Positions 7,188-16,571 are shown, counted from the first letter of the stretch. The stretch is 64,000 nt of DNA from Polaribacter glomeratus (GCF_002954665.1 NZ_MSCM01000002.1:840767-904766); one strand, 5' to 3'. The notes: generated from the letters alone by a model not told the origin. Program-made: numbers and translations.

Positions 7188-7928
7188 ATGAAAAACTTAA
7201 AAAAATTACCAACCAAACAATTAGAAAAATTCTCTAACATTTTTACACAGTTAGTTCTTGTAGTAGTGCTTTTTATCGTTTACCTAACTTTAGAACACAA
7301 AACACCGCAAAAGAAATTTGCAGTTGTAGATTTTGATCCGCCAGAAATTGTTGTTTTGCAACCAGATCAAATTATTCAATTTACAAGAGAACTTAAAGAA
7401 GAGCCTAAAGCGGAGTTGCCAAAAAAAGATATTTTTATTCCTGATGAACCAATTAAAAAAGGGAATAATGATAGTACAGAAGCAGTTATTAATGTAGCAA
7501 TAAAAAAGGTTGTTCAAATAAATCCTAATGATATCATCGAAGCTAAAGAGCCAAGAGAAGAAATAATAGAAACTGTACCTTTTATAAACATTGAATTTGC
7601 ACCTGTTTTTAAAGGTTGTGAAGGTTTATCAAAAGAAGAAAATAAAGTTTGTTTTGATAAAAAAATGAAGCAATTTGTACAACGTAATTTTAATTTACAA
7701 TTGGCAAGTGAAATAGGTTTACAACCCGGAAAATATAAAATTCAGACACAATTTATTATTGACAATCAAGGCAATGTGGTAGACATACAAATTAGAGCGC
7801 CACACCACAAATTAAAAAAGGAAACGCAACAATTAATTGAAAACCTGCCTAAATTTACTCCAGGAAAACAAAGAGAGAAACCAGTAAAAGTTAAGTATAC
7901 GTTGCCTATTTCTTTTCAAGTAGATTAA
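7188..7928 (+). CDS. TonB-family energy transducer protein
   Basis: 246 residues with the same layout as the paralogue at 4339-5094: N-terminal amphipathic segment (KLPTKQLEKFSNIF), one helix (about residues 19-36), acidic linker, and C-terminal TonB domain with matching FKGCEG and IRAPHHKLKKET blocks and a final PISFQVD. The proline run of the paralogue is absent and replaced by a Lys/Glu-rich stretch. It is a single gene with terminators on both sides. Confidence 0.85.
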   Translation: MKNLKKLPTKQLEKFSNIFTQLVLVVVLFIVYLTLEHKTPQKKFAVVDFDPPEIVVLQPDQIIQFTRELKEEPKAELPKKDIFIPDEPIKKGNNDSTEAVINVAIKKVVQINPNDIIEAKEPREEIIETVPFINIEFAPVFKGCEGLSKEENKVCFDKKMKQFVQRNFNLQLASEIGLQPGKYKIQTQFIIDNQGNVVDIQIRAPHHKLKKETQQLIENLPKFTPGKQREKPVKVKYTLPISFQVD

Positions 7929-7936
7929 AATTTTAG

Positions 7937-7960
7937 CCCAACTTTTAGTTGGGTTTTTTT
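7937..7960 (+). terminator. Terminator after the tonB-like gene
   Basis: CCCAAC, 5-nt loop, GTTGGG, then seven T. The right arm overlaps the TTG element of the next promoter. Confidence 0.85.
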
Positions 7961-7977
7961 ATTATTCCGTATTTTTG
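7949..7977 (+). promoter_or_regulatory. deoC promoter, near-leaderless
   Basis: TTG at 7949-7951, 18-nt spacer, TATTTTTG at 7970-7977, 5 nt before the deoC ATG. The upstream element sits inside the preceding terminator stem. Confidence 0.7.
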
Positions 7978-7982
7978 ACTTT

Positions 7983-8729
7983 ATGAAAATCAATCAATTT
8001 TTAGATGCTACGTATTTAAAAACAGCATCACAGGCCAATATTTCTGAAGAAGAGAATCAACAAAAAGTAGTTGACTTACTAAATGAAGCTATTTTACACG
8101 GTTATAAATTAGTAATGATTCGTGCAAAATACATTCCCTTAGCAAAAGAAATACTTTTAAAAGCAAATGCGGATGTTTTAGTAGGAACTGTTATTGATTT
8201 TCCAGAAGGAAATTCATCCAAAGAAAAAAAGTTAGAAGAAGCTAAAAAAGCAATTGCTTTAGAAGCGGACGAACTTGATTTTGTTGTGAATTACACGGCT
8301 TTTAAAGAAGGGAAAATTAACCTGATTAAAGCAGAGGTTTTTGCGGCCACTAAATTGTGTTTAGAAAACAATAAAGTTGCAAAATGGATTATAGAAGTTG
8401 CGGCCTTAACATCAGAAGAAATTATTGTAATTTCACAATTGATAAAAGAAGTTGTTCTTACTAATTTTGATGAAACTGCTGCTAAAAAAGTGTTCGTAAA
8501 ATCATCTACTGGCTTTTTTAAAACCGAAGACAACAAACCAAATGGCGCAACTTTTGAAACCATGAAACTAATTTCAGATAACGCAAAACCATTGCAAGTA
8601 AAAGCCGCAGGCGGTGTTAGAGATTACGGAACGGCTTTAAAGATGATTTCTTTGGGAGTTGACCGAATTGGAACATCATCTGCAAAAGAAATTTGTAGCA
8701 AAGAAGAAAATAGCAACTTAGAACATTAA
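7983..8729 (+). CDS. deoC: Deoxyribose-phosphate aldolase
   Basis: Cytoplasmic class I aldolase (248 residues) that splits 2-deoxyribose 5-phosphate into glyceraldehyde 3-phosphate and acetaldehyde in deoxynucleoside breakdown. The Schiff-base Lys is K173 in VKSSTGF. The second conserved Lys lies in [10 protein letters not shown], and the catalytic Asp in ELDFVVNY. Length is normal for the family. It is followed 7 nt later by an acetyltransferase gene with which it is probably co-transcribed. Confidence 0.95.
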   Translation: MKINQFLDATYLKTASQANISEEENQQKVVDLLNEAILHGYKLVMIRAKYIPLAKEILLKANADVLVGTVIDFPEGNSSKEKKLEEAKKAIALEADELDFVVNYTAFKEGKINLIKAEVFAATKLCLENNKVAKWIIEVAALTSEEIIVISQLIKEVVLTNFDETAAKKVFVKSSTGFFKTEDNKPNGATFETMKLISDNAKPLQVKAAGGVRDYGTALKMISLGVDRIGTSSAKEICSKEENSNLEH

Positions 8730-8736
8730 TTTTTAT

Positions 8737-9306
8737 ATGGATTATTTTGCACACGAAACGGCAATTATAGATGCTAATTGCAACATTGGTAAAGGCACAA
8801 AAATTTGGCATTTTAGCCATATTATGTCCAATTGTATTATTGGCGAAAGTTGCAACCTCGGACAAAATGTGGTGATTTCTCCAGATGTTATTTTGGGTAA
8901 AAATGTAAAAGTGCAAAACAACGTTTCTATTTACACCGGTGTTATTTGTGAAGACGATGTTTTTTTAGGGCCTTCAATGGTTTTTACAAATGTGATTAAT
9001 CCTAGAAGTGCAGTTATCAGAAAAAACGAGTATTTAAAAACAATTGTAAAAAAAGGCGCAACTATTGGCGCAAATGCAACCGTTGTTTGTGGCAATACTA
9101 TTGGTGAGTTTGCTTTTATTGGCGCAGGCGCAGTGGTTACAAAAGAGGTTTTGCCGTATGCGTTGGTTGTTGGAAATCCGTCAAAACAAATTGGTTGGGT
9201 GAGCGAATTTGGACATCGATTAGAATTTAACGAACAAGGTTTTGCAACTTGTAAAGAGAGTGGTGAAGAGTATCAGCTTAAAGGAAATAACGTAGAAAAG
9301 TTATAA
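8737..9306 (+). CDS. Left-handed beta-helix N-acetyltransferase (WbpD/WlbB-like)
   Basis: 189 residues made largely of hexapeptide repeats ([IV]G-x4), with [17 protein letters not shown] and [10 protein letters not shown] blocks as in UDP-2-acetamido-3-amino-dideoxy-sugar acetyltransferases. Such enzymes use acetyl-CoA on amino sugars for O-antigen or glycan synthesis. Here it stands apart from the polysaccharide locus, just after deoC, and the substrate is unknown. Confidence 0.85.
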   Translation: MDYFAHETAIIDANCNIGKGTKIWHFSHIMSNCIIGESCNLGQNVVISPDVILGKNVKVQNNVSIYTGVICEDDVFLGPSMVFTNVINPRSAVIRKNEYLKTIVKKGATIGANATVVCGNTIGEFAFIGAGAVVTKEVLPYALVVGNPSKQIGWVSEFGHRLEFNEQGFATCKESGEEYQLKGNNVEKL

Positions 9307-9319
9307 AAACATTTTTATA

Positions 9320-9343
9320 TATTGTATATATAATATATATTTG
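9320..9343 (+). promoter_or_regulatory. Promoter and AT-palindrome upstream of the toxin-antitoxin pair
   Basis: TATATTTG at 9336-9343 lies within an alternating TA-rich near-palindrome, a likely site of autoregulation by the antitoxin. Confidence 0.4.
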
Positions 9344-9367
9344 TAATTCATTAGAATGCTTGTTTAT

Positions 9368-9616
9368 ATGAAAAAAATAATAGAAATAGATGATTCTATT
9401 CTTACTAAACTAAAAATATTATCTGCTTTTGAGGGATTAAGCGTAAAGGCTTTAATGGAAAAAGCTATTGAGTTGTTTGTAAAGAATAAAGAAAAGGAAC
9501 AATTAGACAGTTTATCTAAAGAAGAAAAAGAAGATATAGGCCTTTTACTCTTAATGCAACAAGCAGATAGAAGAGATATGGTAAGTGAAGAAGAGTTTTT
9601 AGAAGGATTAAAATAA
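9368..9616 (+). CDS. Putative antitoxin of a ParE/RelE-type system
   Basis: 82 residues from ATG 9368 (an in-frame ATG also exists at 9356). It starts with a ribbon-helix-helix-like stretch (KKIIEIDDSILTKLKILSAFEGLSVKALMEKAIE) followed by a charged, probably flexible tail (SEEEFLEGLK), as in antitoxins. Its TAA overlaps the next ATG by one base, so the two genes are coupled. The identification rests on the gene order and this pattern. Confidence 0.75.
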   Translation: MKKIIEIDDSILTKLKILSAFEGLSVKALMEKAIELFVKNKEKEQLDSLSKEEKEDIGLLLLMQQADRRDMVSEEEFLEGLK

Positions 9617-9882
9617 TGGAAATTCTTTATTTGAGACAAGCATTAAAAGATGTAAACAAAGTTAAAAATAGTAAACTGAAAACTAAATTAGCTGAAATTA
9701 TTTCTGATATTAAAAGTGCTAATGATTTATCAGAAATTAGTAGTGTAAAAAAAATATCTGGTCACCCAGAAGCCTACAGAATTAGAATTGGAGATTATAG
9801 ATTGGGAATTTTTTATTCAGATGAAATTGTAACAGTCGCTCGGTTTTTAAAACGTAATGATATTTATAAATTATTTCCATAA
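9616..9882 (+). CDS. RelE/ParE superfamily toxin
   Basis: 88 residues with the family signature: LRQALKDVNKV near the N-terminus, a central VKKISGHPEAYRIRIGDYRLGIFY and the final VARFLKRNDIYKLFP. RelE-type members cleave mRNA on the ribosome and ParE-type members poison gyrase; the sequence alone does not decide between them. Coupled to the antitoxin by a 1-nt overlap. Confidence 0.85.
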   Translation: MEILYLRQALKDVNKVKNSKLKTKLAEIISDIKSANDLSEISSVKKISGHPEAYRIRIGDYRLGIFYSDEIVTVARFLKRNDIYKLFP

Positions 9883-9887
9883 AAAAA

Positions 9888-9920
9888 ACCAAAGTAAAAT
9901 AAGTACTTCGGATTTTTTTT
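9888..9920 (+). terminator. Terminator after the toxin gene
   Basis: An imperfect stem (AAACCAAAGTA with TACTTCGGATTT) is followed by eight T. The opposite strand also ends in T, so it may serve the convergent aldo-keto reductase gene too. Confidence 0.5.
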
Positions 9921-9965
9921 ACACTGCCTACTGCCCACTAAAAACTGAAACTGCCAACTTACAAG

Positions 9966-11006
9966 CTAAGGTGCAGGATTCGGAATTTCTGCATGAACTG
10001 CATTTATTTCATTTATAATTTCATCAGATAAGTGTACATAAATAGATTCTATATTCTCTTTTAACTGATCCATTCTTGTTGCTCCGATTATATTACTAGT
10101 TACAAATGGCAACTGATTTATAAAAGCTAAAGACATTTGTGTAAGCGTTAAATTATGTTTTTTAGCAATTTCTAAATATTTTATCACAGCTTTTTCTGAT
10201 CCTTCATTTTTATATCTAGCAATAAACCTTGGAAATAGTGTTCCTCGTGCACCATCGGGTAAATTACCGTCTAAATATTTACCAGATAAAACGCCTTGTG
10301 CTAAAGGAGAATACGCCAATAAACCAATATCTTCTCGCATAGAAACTTCGCTTAAACCTACTTCATAACCTCTATGAATCATAGAATATGAATTCTGTAT
10401 GGTTACAGGTCTTGGCAAATCGTACTCGGTTGAAGTCTGTAAATATTTCATGGTTCCCCAAGGTGTTTCGTTAGACAAGCCGATGTTTTTTATTTTTCCT
10501 TGCTTGATGAGGTCTTGTAAAGTTTCTAAAATTTCGAAATGATTTTCTGCTTCTTTTTCAGCCGTTTTAAAAGGATAATCTCTTATTCCGAAACAATTTA
10601 CACCACGATCTGGCCAGTGCAATTGATACAAATCTAAATAGTCCGTTTTTAAACGTTTAAGACTTCCTTCTAATGCTTCTGTGATGTTTTGTTTGTTGAA
10701 TCCGCCAGTTCTAATATGGGCTGTATAATCGCCACCACCAGCAATTTTACTTGCTAAAACAACTTTGTCTCTATTACCTGTTTTTTGTAACCAATTTCCA
10801 ATAATTCTTTCGGTTCCTCCATAGGTTTCTGCATTTGCAGGAACAGGATATAATTCTGCGGCATCAAAAAAGTTTACCCCTTTGTCAAGCGCATAATCCA
10901 TTTGATCATAAGCTTCTGCTTCTGTATTTTGATTTCCCCAAGTCATGGTTCCTAAACAAATTTTAGAAACTTTTGTATCTGTATTTGGTAGTTTTGTGTA
11001 TTTCAT
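9966..11006 (-). CDS. Aldo/keto reductase, Tas-like
   Basis: 346-residue NADP(H)-dependent TIM-barrel oxidoreductase. It shows the family start (KLPNTDTKVSKICLGTMTWGNQNTE), catalytic Tyr in FFDAAELYP, Lys in LASKIAGG and His in LYQLHWPDRG, and the SPLAQGVLSGKYL block of the Tas/YajO branch. The physiological substrate is unknown. Single gene on the minus strand. Confidence 0.9.
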   Translation of the reverse strand: MKYTKLPNTDTKVSKICLGTMTWGNQNTEAEAYDQMDYALDKGVNFFDAAELYPVPANAETYGGTERIIGNWLQKTGNRDKVVLASKIAGGGDYTAHIRTGGFNKQNITEALEGSLKRLKTDYLDLYQLHWPDRGVNCFGIRDYPFKTAEKEAENHFEILETLQDLIKQGKIKNIGLSNETPWGTMKYLQTSTEYDLPRPVTIQNSYSMIHRGYEVGLSEVSMREDIGLLAYSPLAQGVLSGKYLDGNLPDGARGTLFPRFIARYKNEGSEKAVIKYLEIAKKHNLTLTQMSLAFINQLPFVTSNIIGATRMDQLKENIESIYVHLSDEIINEINAVHAEIPNPAP

Positions 11007-11094
11007 ATTGTTGTGTAAACGTGTAATTGTTTATTTGTTGAATTGTAAAAAAACTGATTGCTAAATTAAAAACTATTATTTCAATCAAAAAATA

Positions 11095-11124
11095 AAGCGT
11101 GTAATTTTTTACAATTACACGCTT
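11095..11124 (-). terminator. Terminator after pgk
   Basis: AAGCGTGTAATT and AATTACACGCTT form a 12-bp stem with a 6-nt loop. On the minus strand it runs into TTTATTTTTT, about 105 nt after the pgk stop. Confidence 0.75.
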
Positions 11125-11230
11125 CTATTATTTTTTAAAACTTAAATCTAAGTTTTAAATATGTAGTTGGTTTATAAATGTGTATCTAAAATCTAACAAT
11201 TATACGATTACACAAATAACAATTCAACAA

Positions 11231-12418
11231 CTATTTTAAAATAGCTTCAATTCCTGGTAACGTTTTTCCTTCTAACATTTCTAACATTGCGCCACCACCA
11301 GTAGAAACATAGCTTACTTTTTCTGCAAAACCAAATTGTTTAACAGCGGCAACAGAATCTCCACCACCAACTAAAGAAAAGGCTCCGTTTTTAGTAGCTT
11401 TATCAATAGAATGACCAAGTGCAATTGTACCTGCAGCAAACGATTCCATTTCAAAAACACCTAAAGGTCCGTTCCATAAAATAGTTTTACATTTATTTAC
11501 AACTTCGTCAAAAATAACTCTAGATTTTGGGCCAGCATCAACGCCTTCCCATCCATCAGGAATTTTATCAACATCACAAATTTGTGTATTTGCATCGTTG
11601 CTAAAATCATCCGCAGCAACTACATCAACAGGAATGTGAACTTGCACATTTTTAGCTTTTGCTTGTTTTAAAATTTCAAGCGCTAATTCCATTTTATCGT
11701 CTTCACAAATTGAGTTTCCAATTTTTCCGCCTTGCGCTTTCACGAAGGTAAAACTCATTCCGCCACCAATAATTAAATGATCTACTTTGTCTAAAATATT
11801 TTCAATTACTGTAATTTTTGAAGATACTTTTGCGCCTCCTAAAATTGCTAAAACTGGTTTTTCAGAGTTGTTTAAAACTTTATCGATACTTTCAATTTCT
11901 CTTGCTAATAAGTTACCAAAACATTTATTTCCTTCAAAAAATTGCGCAATAATTGTAGTTGATGCGTGTGCTCTGTGAGCCGTTCCAAAAGCATCATTTA
12001 CATATATATCTCCTAATTTAGAAAGTTGTTTTGCAAAAGCAACATCACCTTTTTCTTCTTCTGTATAAAAACGAAGATTTTCTAATAATAAAACTTCTCC
12101 GTTTTCTAAATTGGCAACCGCTTCTTCTGCTTTTGCGCCAACACAATCATCAACAAACTTTACTTTTACACCAATAATAGTTGTAATTTCATCAACAATA
12201 TGACGCAAAGAGAATTCGTCTTGTTTTCCTTTTGGGCGCCCTAAATGAGACATTAAAACGCAACTTCCTCCGCCTTCTAAAATCTGAATAATAGTTGATT
12301 TTGCAGCTTCAATTCTAGTAGCATCTGTAACTTCAAATTTATCATTTAAAGGCACGTTAAAATCTACACGTATAATTGCTTTTTTATTTTCGAAATTAAA
12401 ATCTTTCAGTGTTTTCAT
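11231..12418 (-). CDS. pgk: Phosphoglycerate kinase
   Basis: Glycolytic enzyme transferring phosphate between 1,3-bisphosphoglycerate and ADP. 395 residues, normal length. Substrate-binding VDFNVPL near the N-terminus, SHLGRPKG, the hinge [11 protein letters not shown] and the nucleotide-loop GGGDSVAAV near the C-terminus are all present. The start is ATG 12418. An in-frame TTG at 12437-12439 is rejected because it lies inside the -7 promoter element TATTTTTG (12437-12444, minus strand). Confidence 0.96.
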   Translation of the reverse strand: MKTLKDFNFENKKAIIRVDFNVPLNDKFEVTDATRIEAAKSTIIQILEGGGSCVLMSHLGRPKGKQDEFSLRHIVDEITTIIGVKVKFVDDCVGAKAEEAVANLENGEVLLLENLRFYTEEEKGDVAFAKQLSKLGDIYVNDAFGTAHRAHASTTIIAQFFEGNKCFGNLLAREIESIDKVLNNSEKPVLAILGGAKVSSKITVIENILDKVDHLIIGGGMSFTFVKAQGGKIGNSICEDDKMELALEILKQAKAKNVQVHIPVDVVAADDFSNDANTQICDVDKIPDGWEGVDAGPKSRVIFDEVVNKCKTILWNGPLGVFEMESFAAGTIALGHSIDKATKNGAFSLVGGGDSVAAVKQFGFAEKVSYVSTGGGAMLEMLEGKTLPGIEAILK

Positions 12419-12436
12419 TATTGTTGATATTTTTAA

Positions 12437-12444
12437 CAAAAATA
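12437..12444 (-). promoter_or_regulatory. pgk promoter -7 element
   Basis: Minus strand TATTTTTG, 18 nt before the ATG. No TTG at the expected distance was found. Confidence 0.55.
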
Positions 12445-12557
12445 CTTTTTTATTTACGGGTATTAAAATTGATAACTTAAAATTTAAGATAACGTTTGCG
12501 TAATTTAAATTGTTTAAAATTTGCTTTGAATTCTAGAATTAGTGCGGAACAAATTTT

Positions 12558-12565
12558 TATATTTG
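12558..12565 (+). promoter_or_regulatory. holB promoter -7 element, near-leaderless
   Basis: TATATTTG lies only 3 nt before the holB ATG, predicting an mRNA that starts at or just inside the start codon. Confidence 0.5.
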
Positions 12566-12568
12566 TAG

Positions 12569-13711
12569 ATGCTTTTCAACCAAATTATAGGTCAAGAACA
12601 TATTAAAAAACATTTGCAACAATCTGCTGAAAATGGCAGAGTGCCGCATGCACAATTATTTGTGGGTAAAGAAGGTTCTGGGACGTTGCCAATGGCGATT
12701 GCTTATGCGCAGTTTTTATTGTGTAATTTTTCTGAAGCTTTAGATTCTTGTAATATAAAGTGTAACAAATTGCAACACCCAGATTTGCATTTTGCATTTC
12801 CTGTAACTACAAGTGATGCTGTAAAAAAACATCCTGTAAGTGATTTATTTTTAGAAGATTGGCGTCATTTTGTTGCCGATCAACCCTACGGAAGTTTATT
12901 TAATTGGTTGCAGCAAATTGGTGTAGAAAACAAACAAGGATTAATTGGGGTAGATGAAGCCGAAGCTGTTGTAAAAAAACTACAATTAAAAAGTTACGAA
13001 GGCGGTTTTAAAGTAATGATTATTTGGATGGCAGAAAAAATGAACATTGCTGCTGCCAATAAATTATTAAAACTTATTGAAGAGCCACCAAATAAAACTG
13101 TTTTTTTGCTGATTACAGAAAATGAAGAACAGATTATAAATACGATAAGGTCTCGTTGCCAAGCGTTATATTTTAATGCTTTAAGCGAGCAAGATATTGC
13201 AAATGCATTGGTGGTAAACCATCAAGTTAAGGATAACGAAGCTGCGAATATTGCGCACCAAGCAGAAGGAAATTTTAACAAAGCACTGCATTTAATGCAA
13301 AATGATGCTGCTGATTTGGTTTTTGAAGAATGGTTTATTGCTTGGATTAGAACTGCTTTTAGAGCCAAAGGAAACGCAGCCGTTGTGCAACAATTAATTT
13401 CTTGGTCTGATACAATAGCAAAAACAGGTAGAGAAACTCAGAAACGGTTTTTAGAGTATTGTTTGCAATTCTTTAGACAAGCACTTTTATTAAACTATAA
13501 GTCTGATCAGTTGGTTTTTATGGAAACAAAATCTAGCTTTGACCTTTCTAAATTTGCACCTTTTGTACATTCTGGAAATATTCTAGAGATAGAAAAAGAG
13601 TTAAATGATGCCATGTATCACATAGAAAGAAATGGAAATGCCAAAATTATTTTGCTAGATCTTTCTATGAAATTAACGCGGTTCTTACATAAAAAAGAAG
13701 AAAAAGTTTAG
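12569..13711 (+). CDS. holB: DNA polymerase III subunit delta' (clamp-loader)
   Basis: 380-residue AAA+ clamp-loader subunit: start FNQIIGQEHIKKHL, RVPHAQLF, a modified P-loop (GKEGSGTLPMA), an HPDLHF segment and sensor LIEEPPNKTVFLLITENEEQIINTIRSRCQ. The degenerate P-loop fits delta', which does not hydrolyse ATP. The C-terminal helical part is longer than in E. coli, as is usual in Bacteroidota. Confidence 0.9.
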   Translation: MLFNQIIGQEHIKKHLQQSAENGRVPHAQLFVGKEGSGTLPMAIAYAQFLLCNFSEALDSCNIKCNKLQHPDLHFAFPVTTSDAVKKHPVSDLFLEDWRHFVADQPYGSLFNWLQQIGVENKQGLIGVDEAEAVVKKLQLKSYEGGFKVMIIWMAEKMNIAAANKLLKLIEEPPNKTVFLLITENEEQIINTIRSRCQALYFNALSEQDIANALVVNHQVKDNEAANIAHQAEGNFNKALHLMQNDAADLVFEEWFIAWIRTAFRAKGNAAVVQQLISWSDTIAKTGRETQKRFLEYCLQFFRQALLLNYKSDQLVFMETKSSFDLSKFAPFVHSGNILEIEKELNDAMYHIERNGNAKIILLDLSMKLTRFLHKKEEKV

Positions 13712-13717
13712 GTAGAT

Positions 13718-13891
13718 TTATTTTTTCCAAGTGCCACCGTAAACATAATTTGGGTTTTCTTTTTTTAAATTTAATAAGCATTCTTTACAGGCAAAAATCC
13801 ATTTTTTGGTAAACTCATACTGAATTCTATACATAGTTGAGAAATCTTTTTTACATATTTCACAGTATTTAATTCTAGGTTTCGTTGCCAT
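13718..13891 (-). CDS. 57-residue zinc-ribbon-like protein
   Basis: Small gene found by hand translation. It reads MATKPRIKYCEICKKDFS and has two CxxC pairs (C10-C13, C35-C38) about 22 residues apart, the spacing of a treble-clef or zinc-ribbon fold. The end is basic and aromatic (NYVYGGTWKK). Function unknown. It lies 29 nt upstream of ribE on the same strand, so the two converge with holB. Confidence 0.75.
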   Translation of the reverse strand: MATKPRIKYCEICKKDFSTMYRIQYEFTKKWIFACKECLLNLKKENPNYVYGGTWKK

Positions 13892-13920
13892 TAAAATTCC
13901 TTCCGTTTTTAAAATTGAAC

Positions 13921-14505
13921 TTATAAATTAGTTAATCTTGCTACATATTTGCCAATTACATCAAATTCTAAATTTACAACATCGTTAACTTGTAGCGTTT
14001 TAAAAGTGGTATGTTCCCAAGTATAAGGTATTATTGCAACACTAAATTCGTCTTTTTTAGAATTCACGACCGTCAAACTGATACCATTTATAGTAATAGA
14101 ACCTTTTTCTATGGTGATGTTGTTTTTGCTAGAGGTATATTTAAAAGTACAAAGTGTACTTCCGTTTTCATCTTTCATGTTGGTGCAAATTCCGGTTTCA
14201 TCTACATGTCCTTGAACCATGTGCCCGTCTAGTCTGTCGCCTAATTTCATTGCGCGTTCTAGGTTTACAATGTCGGCTAGTTTTAATTTTCCTGTATTAG
14301 TTTTATCCAACGTTTCTTTAATAGCAGTTACAGTGTATTCGTCCTTATTAATGTTAACAACCGTTAAACATACGCCATTATGCGCAACACTTTGATCTAC
14401 TTTTAGTTCATTTGTGATGCTACTTTTTATGGTTAAATGAACATTTTCTTGTTCTTTTACAACGTTTGTTACTGTGCCAAGTGTTTCTATAATTCCTGTA
14501 AACAT
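13921..14505 (-). CDS. ribE: Riboflavin synthase alpha chain
   Basis: Catalyses dismutation of two 6,7-dimethyl-8-ribityllumazines to riboflavin. 194 residues with the canonical start MFTGIIE and two homologous barrel repeats (about 1-88 and 89-185), each with its own lumazine-binding block (SVAHNGVCLTVV and GSITINGISLTVV; GHMVQGHVDETG at the junction). No FMN riboswitch is visible upstream, where only 58 nt separate it from divergent pdxA. Confidence 0.95.
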   Translation of the reverse strand: MFTGIIETLGTVTNVVKEQENVHLTIKSSITNELKVDQSVAHNGVCLTVVNINKDEYTVTAIKETLDKTNTGKLKLADIVNLERAMKLGDRLDGHMVQGHVDETGICTNMKDENGSTLCTFKYTSSKNNITIEKGSITINGISLTVVNSKKDEFSVAIIPYTWEHTTFKTLQVNDVVNLEFDVIGKYVARLTNL

Positions 14506-14521
14506 ATCCCTAAATTTTCGT

Positions 14522-14529
14522 TACTTTTG
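14522..14529 (+). promoter_or_regulatory. pdxA promoter -7 element
   Basis: TACTTTTG, 34 nt before the ATG, in the short gap between divergent ribE and pdxA. Confidence 0.45.
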
Positions 14530-14563
14530 TAGACATCAAAAATAGCAATATTACAAGAGTTAT

Positions 14564-15598
14564 ATGGATAAATCTGATAAAATAATCGTTGGAATTTCAA
14601 TTGGAGATTTAAATGGAATTGGCATTGAAGTAATTTTGAAAACATTTGAAGACAAAAGAATGTTGGATTTTTGTACTCCAGTACTTTTTGGATCTACAAA
14701 AGTAATTTCCTATCATAAAAAAGCCTTAGAAATAGAAACTGCAGTTCACGGAATTACATCAATAAATCAAATTAACCATTCTAAAATTAATGTTTTAAAC
14801 ATTTGGAAAGAAGAAGTTGAAATTGAATTGGGTACTGCCACTAAAATTTCTGGAGATTATGCTGCAAAATCATTAGCATCCGCGGTAGCGCATTTAAAAG
14901 AGAATACAATTGATGTGCTGTTAACGGCACCTATTAACAAAGAAAATATACAATCAGAAACATTTAATTTTCCTGGTCATACAGAATATTTAGAAGCAAA
15001 TTTAGAAGGTAAAAGTTTAATGATTTTAATGACGGATGAATTGCGAATTGGCTTAATAACAGGTCATATTCCTATTGCTAAAGTTGCAGAATCTATTACG
15101 CCAGCATTAATTAAGAGCAAAGTGGAAACGATGCATGCATCATTATTACAAGATTTCGGAATTAATAAACCCAGAATTGCTGTTTTATCTTTGAATCCGC
15201 ATTGTGGCGATAAAGGTGTAATTGGTGCAGAAGATGACGAAATTATTAAGCCAACAATAGACGAAATTAAAGAAACTGGCAAGTTAGTTTATGGTCCTTA
15301 TGCTGCGGATGGCTTCTTTGGATCGGAAACATACAAACAATTTGATGGCGTTTTAGCAACCTACCACGACCAAGGTTTAGCGCCTTTTAAAGCGTTGTCT
15401 TTTGGCAAAGGAGTTAATTTTACAGCAGGCTTAAATGCAGTAAGAACCTCGCCAGATCACGGAACAGGTTATGATATTGCAGGTAAAAATAAAGCAAATC
15501 CGTCTTCATTTGCAGAGGCATTGTTTACCGGAATTAAAATTTTTAAAACAAGAAAAGAGTATTTAGAACTTACTCATAATCCGTTGATTATAAAATAA
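14564..15598 (+). CDS. pdxA: 4-hydroxythreonine-4-phosphate dehydrogenase
   Basis: NAD-dependent enzyme of pyridoxal 5'-phosphate synthesis (DXP-dependent route). 344 residues. Start GISIGDLNGIGIEV, metal-ligand His in FPGHTEYLE and ATYHDQGL, and phosphate-binding TSPDHGTGYDIAG are visible. Single gene between ribE and the DUF177-rpmF operon. Confidence 0.95.
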   Translation: MDKSDKIIVGISIGDLNGIGIEVILKTFEDKRMLDFCTPVLFGSTKVISYHKKALEIETAVHGITSINQINHSKINVLNIWKEEVEIELGTATKISGDYAAKSLASAVAHLKENTIDVLLTAPINKENIQSETFNFPGHTEYLEANLEGKSLMILMTDELRIGLITGHIPIAKVAESITPALIKSKVETMHASLLQDFGINKPRIAVLSLNPHCGDKGVIGAEDDEIIKPTIDEIKETGKLVYGPYAADGFFGSETYKQFDGVLATYHDQGLAPFKALSFGKGVNFTAGLNAVRTSPDHGTGYDIAGKNKANPSSFAEALFTGIKIFKTRKEYLELTHNPLIIK

Positions 15599-15631
15599 AA
15601 ATAAAGATTCTTCTTTTTTTGATATAAAATA

Positions 15632-15660
15632 TTGCAGAAATACATTTTTTTGTATCTTTG
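15632..15660 (+). promoter_or_regulatory. Promoter of the DUF177-rpmF operon
   Basis: TTG at 15632-15634, 18-nt spacer, TATCTTTG at 15653-15660. It is the best housekeeping-type promoter match in the window. Confidence 0.8.
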
Positions 15661-15682
15661 CCCGCTCAATTGATGTTTGATA

Positions 15683-16219
15683 ATGAAAGGTTTGAAAGAA
15701 TTCACGATACCGTTTGTAGGGTTAAAAGAAGGCAAACACCTATTCAATTATACAATTGATAATAAGTTCTTTGAAACTTTTAATTATGATGATTTTAATA
15801 GCTCATCAATAAAAGTTTTGCTAACATTCGTAAAAAAGAGCACATTATTTGAGCTTGGATTTGCTGCAGAAGGTACTGTTGAAGTTCCTTGTGATATATC
15901 AAATGAGTTATATCATCAAGAAATAGATGCAAAATTACCAATAGTAGTAAATTTTGGCCCTGAATATAATAACGACAATGAGGATATTTTAATTTTACCT
16001 CATGAAGCATATGAATTAGATGTTTCTCAATTTATTTACGAAATGATTGTTTTAGCAGTTCCTAATAAAAGAATTCATCCAAAGGTTTTGGATGGTACAA
16101 TGGAATCTGAAGCACTAAAGAAATTAAAAGAATTACAAATAAAAGAAGTGAAAACTGTAGATAATACAGACCCAAGGTGGGATAAATTAAAGAATTTAAT
16201 AACAGAAAAAAACACATAA
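15683..16219 (+). CDS. DUF177 (YceD-like) protein
   Basis: 178 residues from ATG 15683; an upstream TTG at 15677 is less likely. The YceD/DUF177 family is nearly always encoded directly before rpmF and is thought to act in 23S rRNA or ribosome biogenesis. It shows the RWDKLKNL tail common in Bacteroidota members and the family's central VPCDIS block, though without two CxxC pairs. One base separates its stop from rpmF. Confidence 0.85.
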   Translation: MKGLKEFTIPFVGLKEGKHLFNYTIDNKFFETFNYDDFNSSSIKVLLTFVKKSTLFELGFAAEGTVEVPCDISNELYHQEIDAKLPIVVNFGPEYNNDNEDILILPHEAYELDVSQFIYEMIVLAVPNKRIHPKVLDGTMESEALKKLKELQIKEVKTVDNTDPRWDKLKNLITEKNT

Positions 16220-16220
16220 A

Positions 16221-16415
16221 ATGGCGCATCCTAAAAGAAAAATATCTAAAACAAGAAGAGATAAAAGGAGAACACATTATAAAGCAGCTGATCAACAAAT
16301 TGCTACAGACCCAACAACTGGAGAGGCTCATTTATATCACAGAGCTCACTGGCACGAAGGAAAATTATATTACAGAGGTCAAGTTGTTTTAGAGTCTACA
16401 ACAGCAGAAGTTTAA
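16221..16415 (+). CDS. rpmF: 50S ribosomal protein L32
   Basis: 64 residues, starting [20 protein letters not shown], typical of bL32 in Bacteroidota. This version lacks the four zinc-binding cysteines (C- form). Co-transcribed with DUF177 and ahead of the fatty-acid genes, the common bacterial arrangement. Confidence 0.97.
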   Translation: MAHPKRKISKTRRDKRRTHYKAADQQIATDPTTGEAHLYHRAHWHEGKLYYRGQVVLESTTAEV

Positions 16416-16440
16416 AAATATCCTTTTAAAAATACACCGA

Positions 16441-16465
16441 AACCCTCAATTTTGAGGGTTTTTTT
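16441..16465 (+). terminator. Terminator after rpmF
   Basis: AACCCTCA pairs with TGAGGGTT, followed by T5-7. It separates the ribosomal unit from fabH. Confidence 0.85.
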
Positions 16466-16571
16466 ACGTTTTTCAGGTAAAAACCATCTCTTTTGATGAT
16501 TTTTAACCAAAAAAGTGAAATATTTTTCACTACTTTTGACTATTCTAAACTTTAGATTTTAAACCTCACTT

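Noticed and set aside
9320..9343. AT-rich alternating stretch as a replication origin
   Set aside because: No DnaA-box cluster or replication genes nearby; it fits an antitoxin operator and promoter.
12419..12439. TTG start for a longer phosphoglycerate kinase
   Set aside because: The TTG lies in the promoter -7 element, and the family starts near MKTLKDF.
14506..14563. FMN riboswitch before ribE
   Set aside because: Only 58 nt separate ribE from divergent pdxA, too short for the conserved riboswitch fold, and no matching sequence is present.
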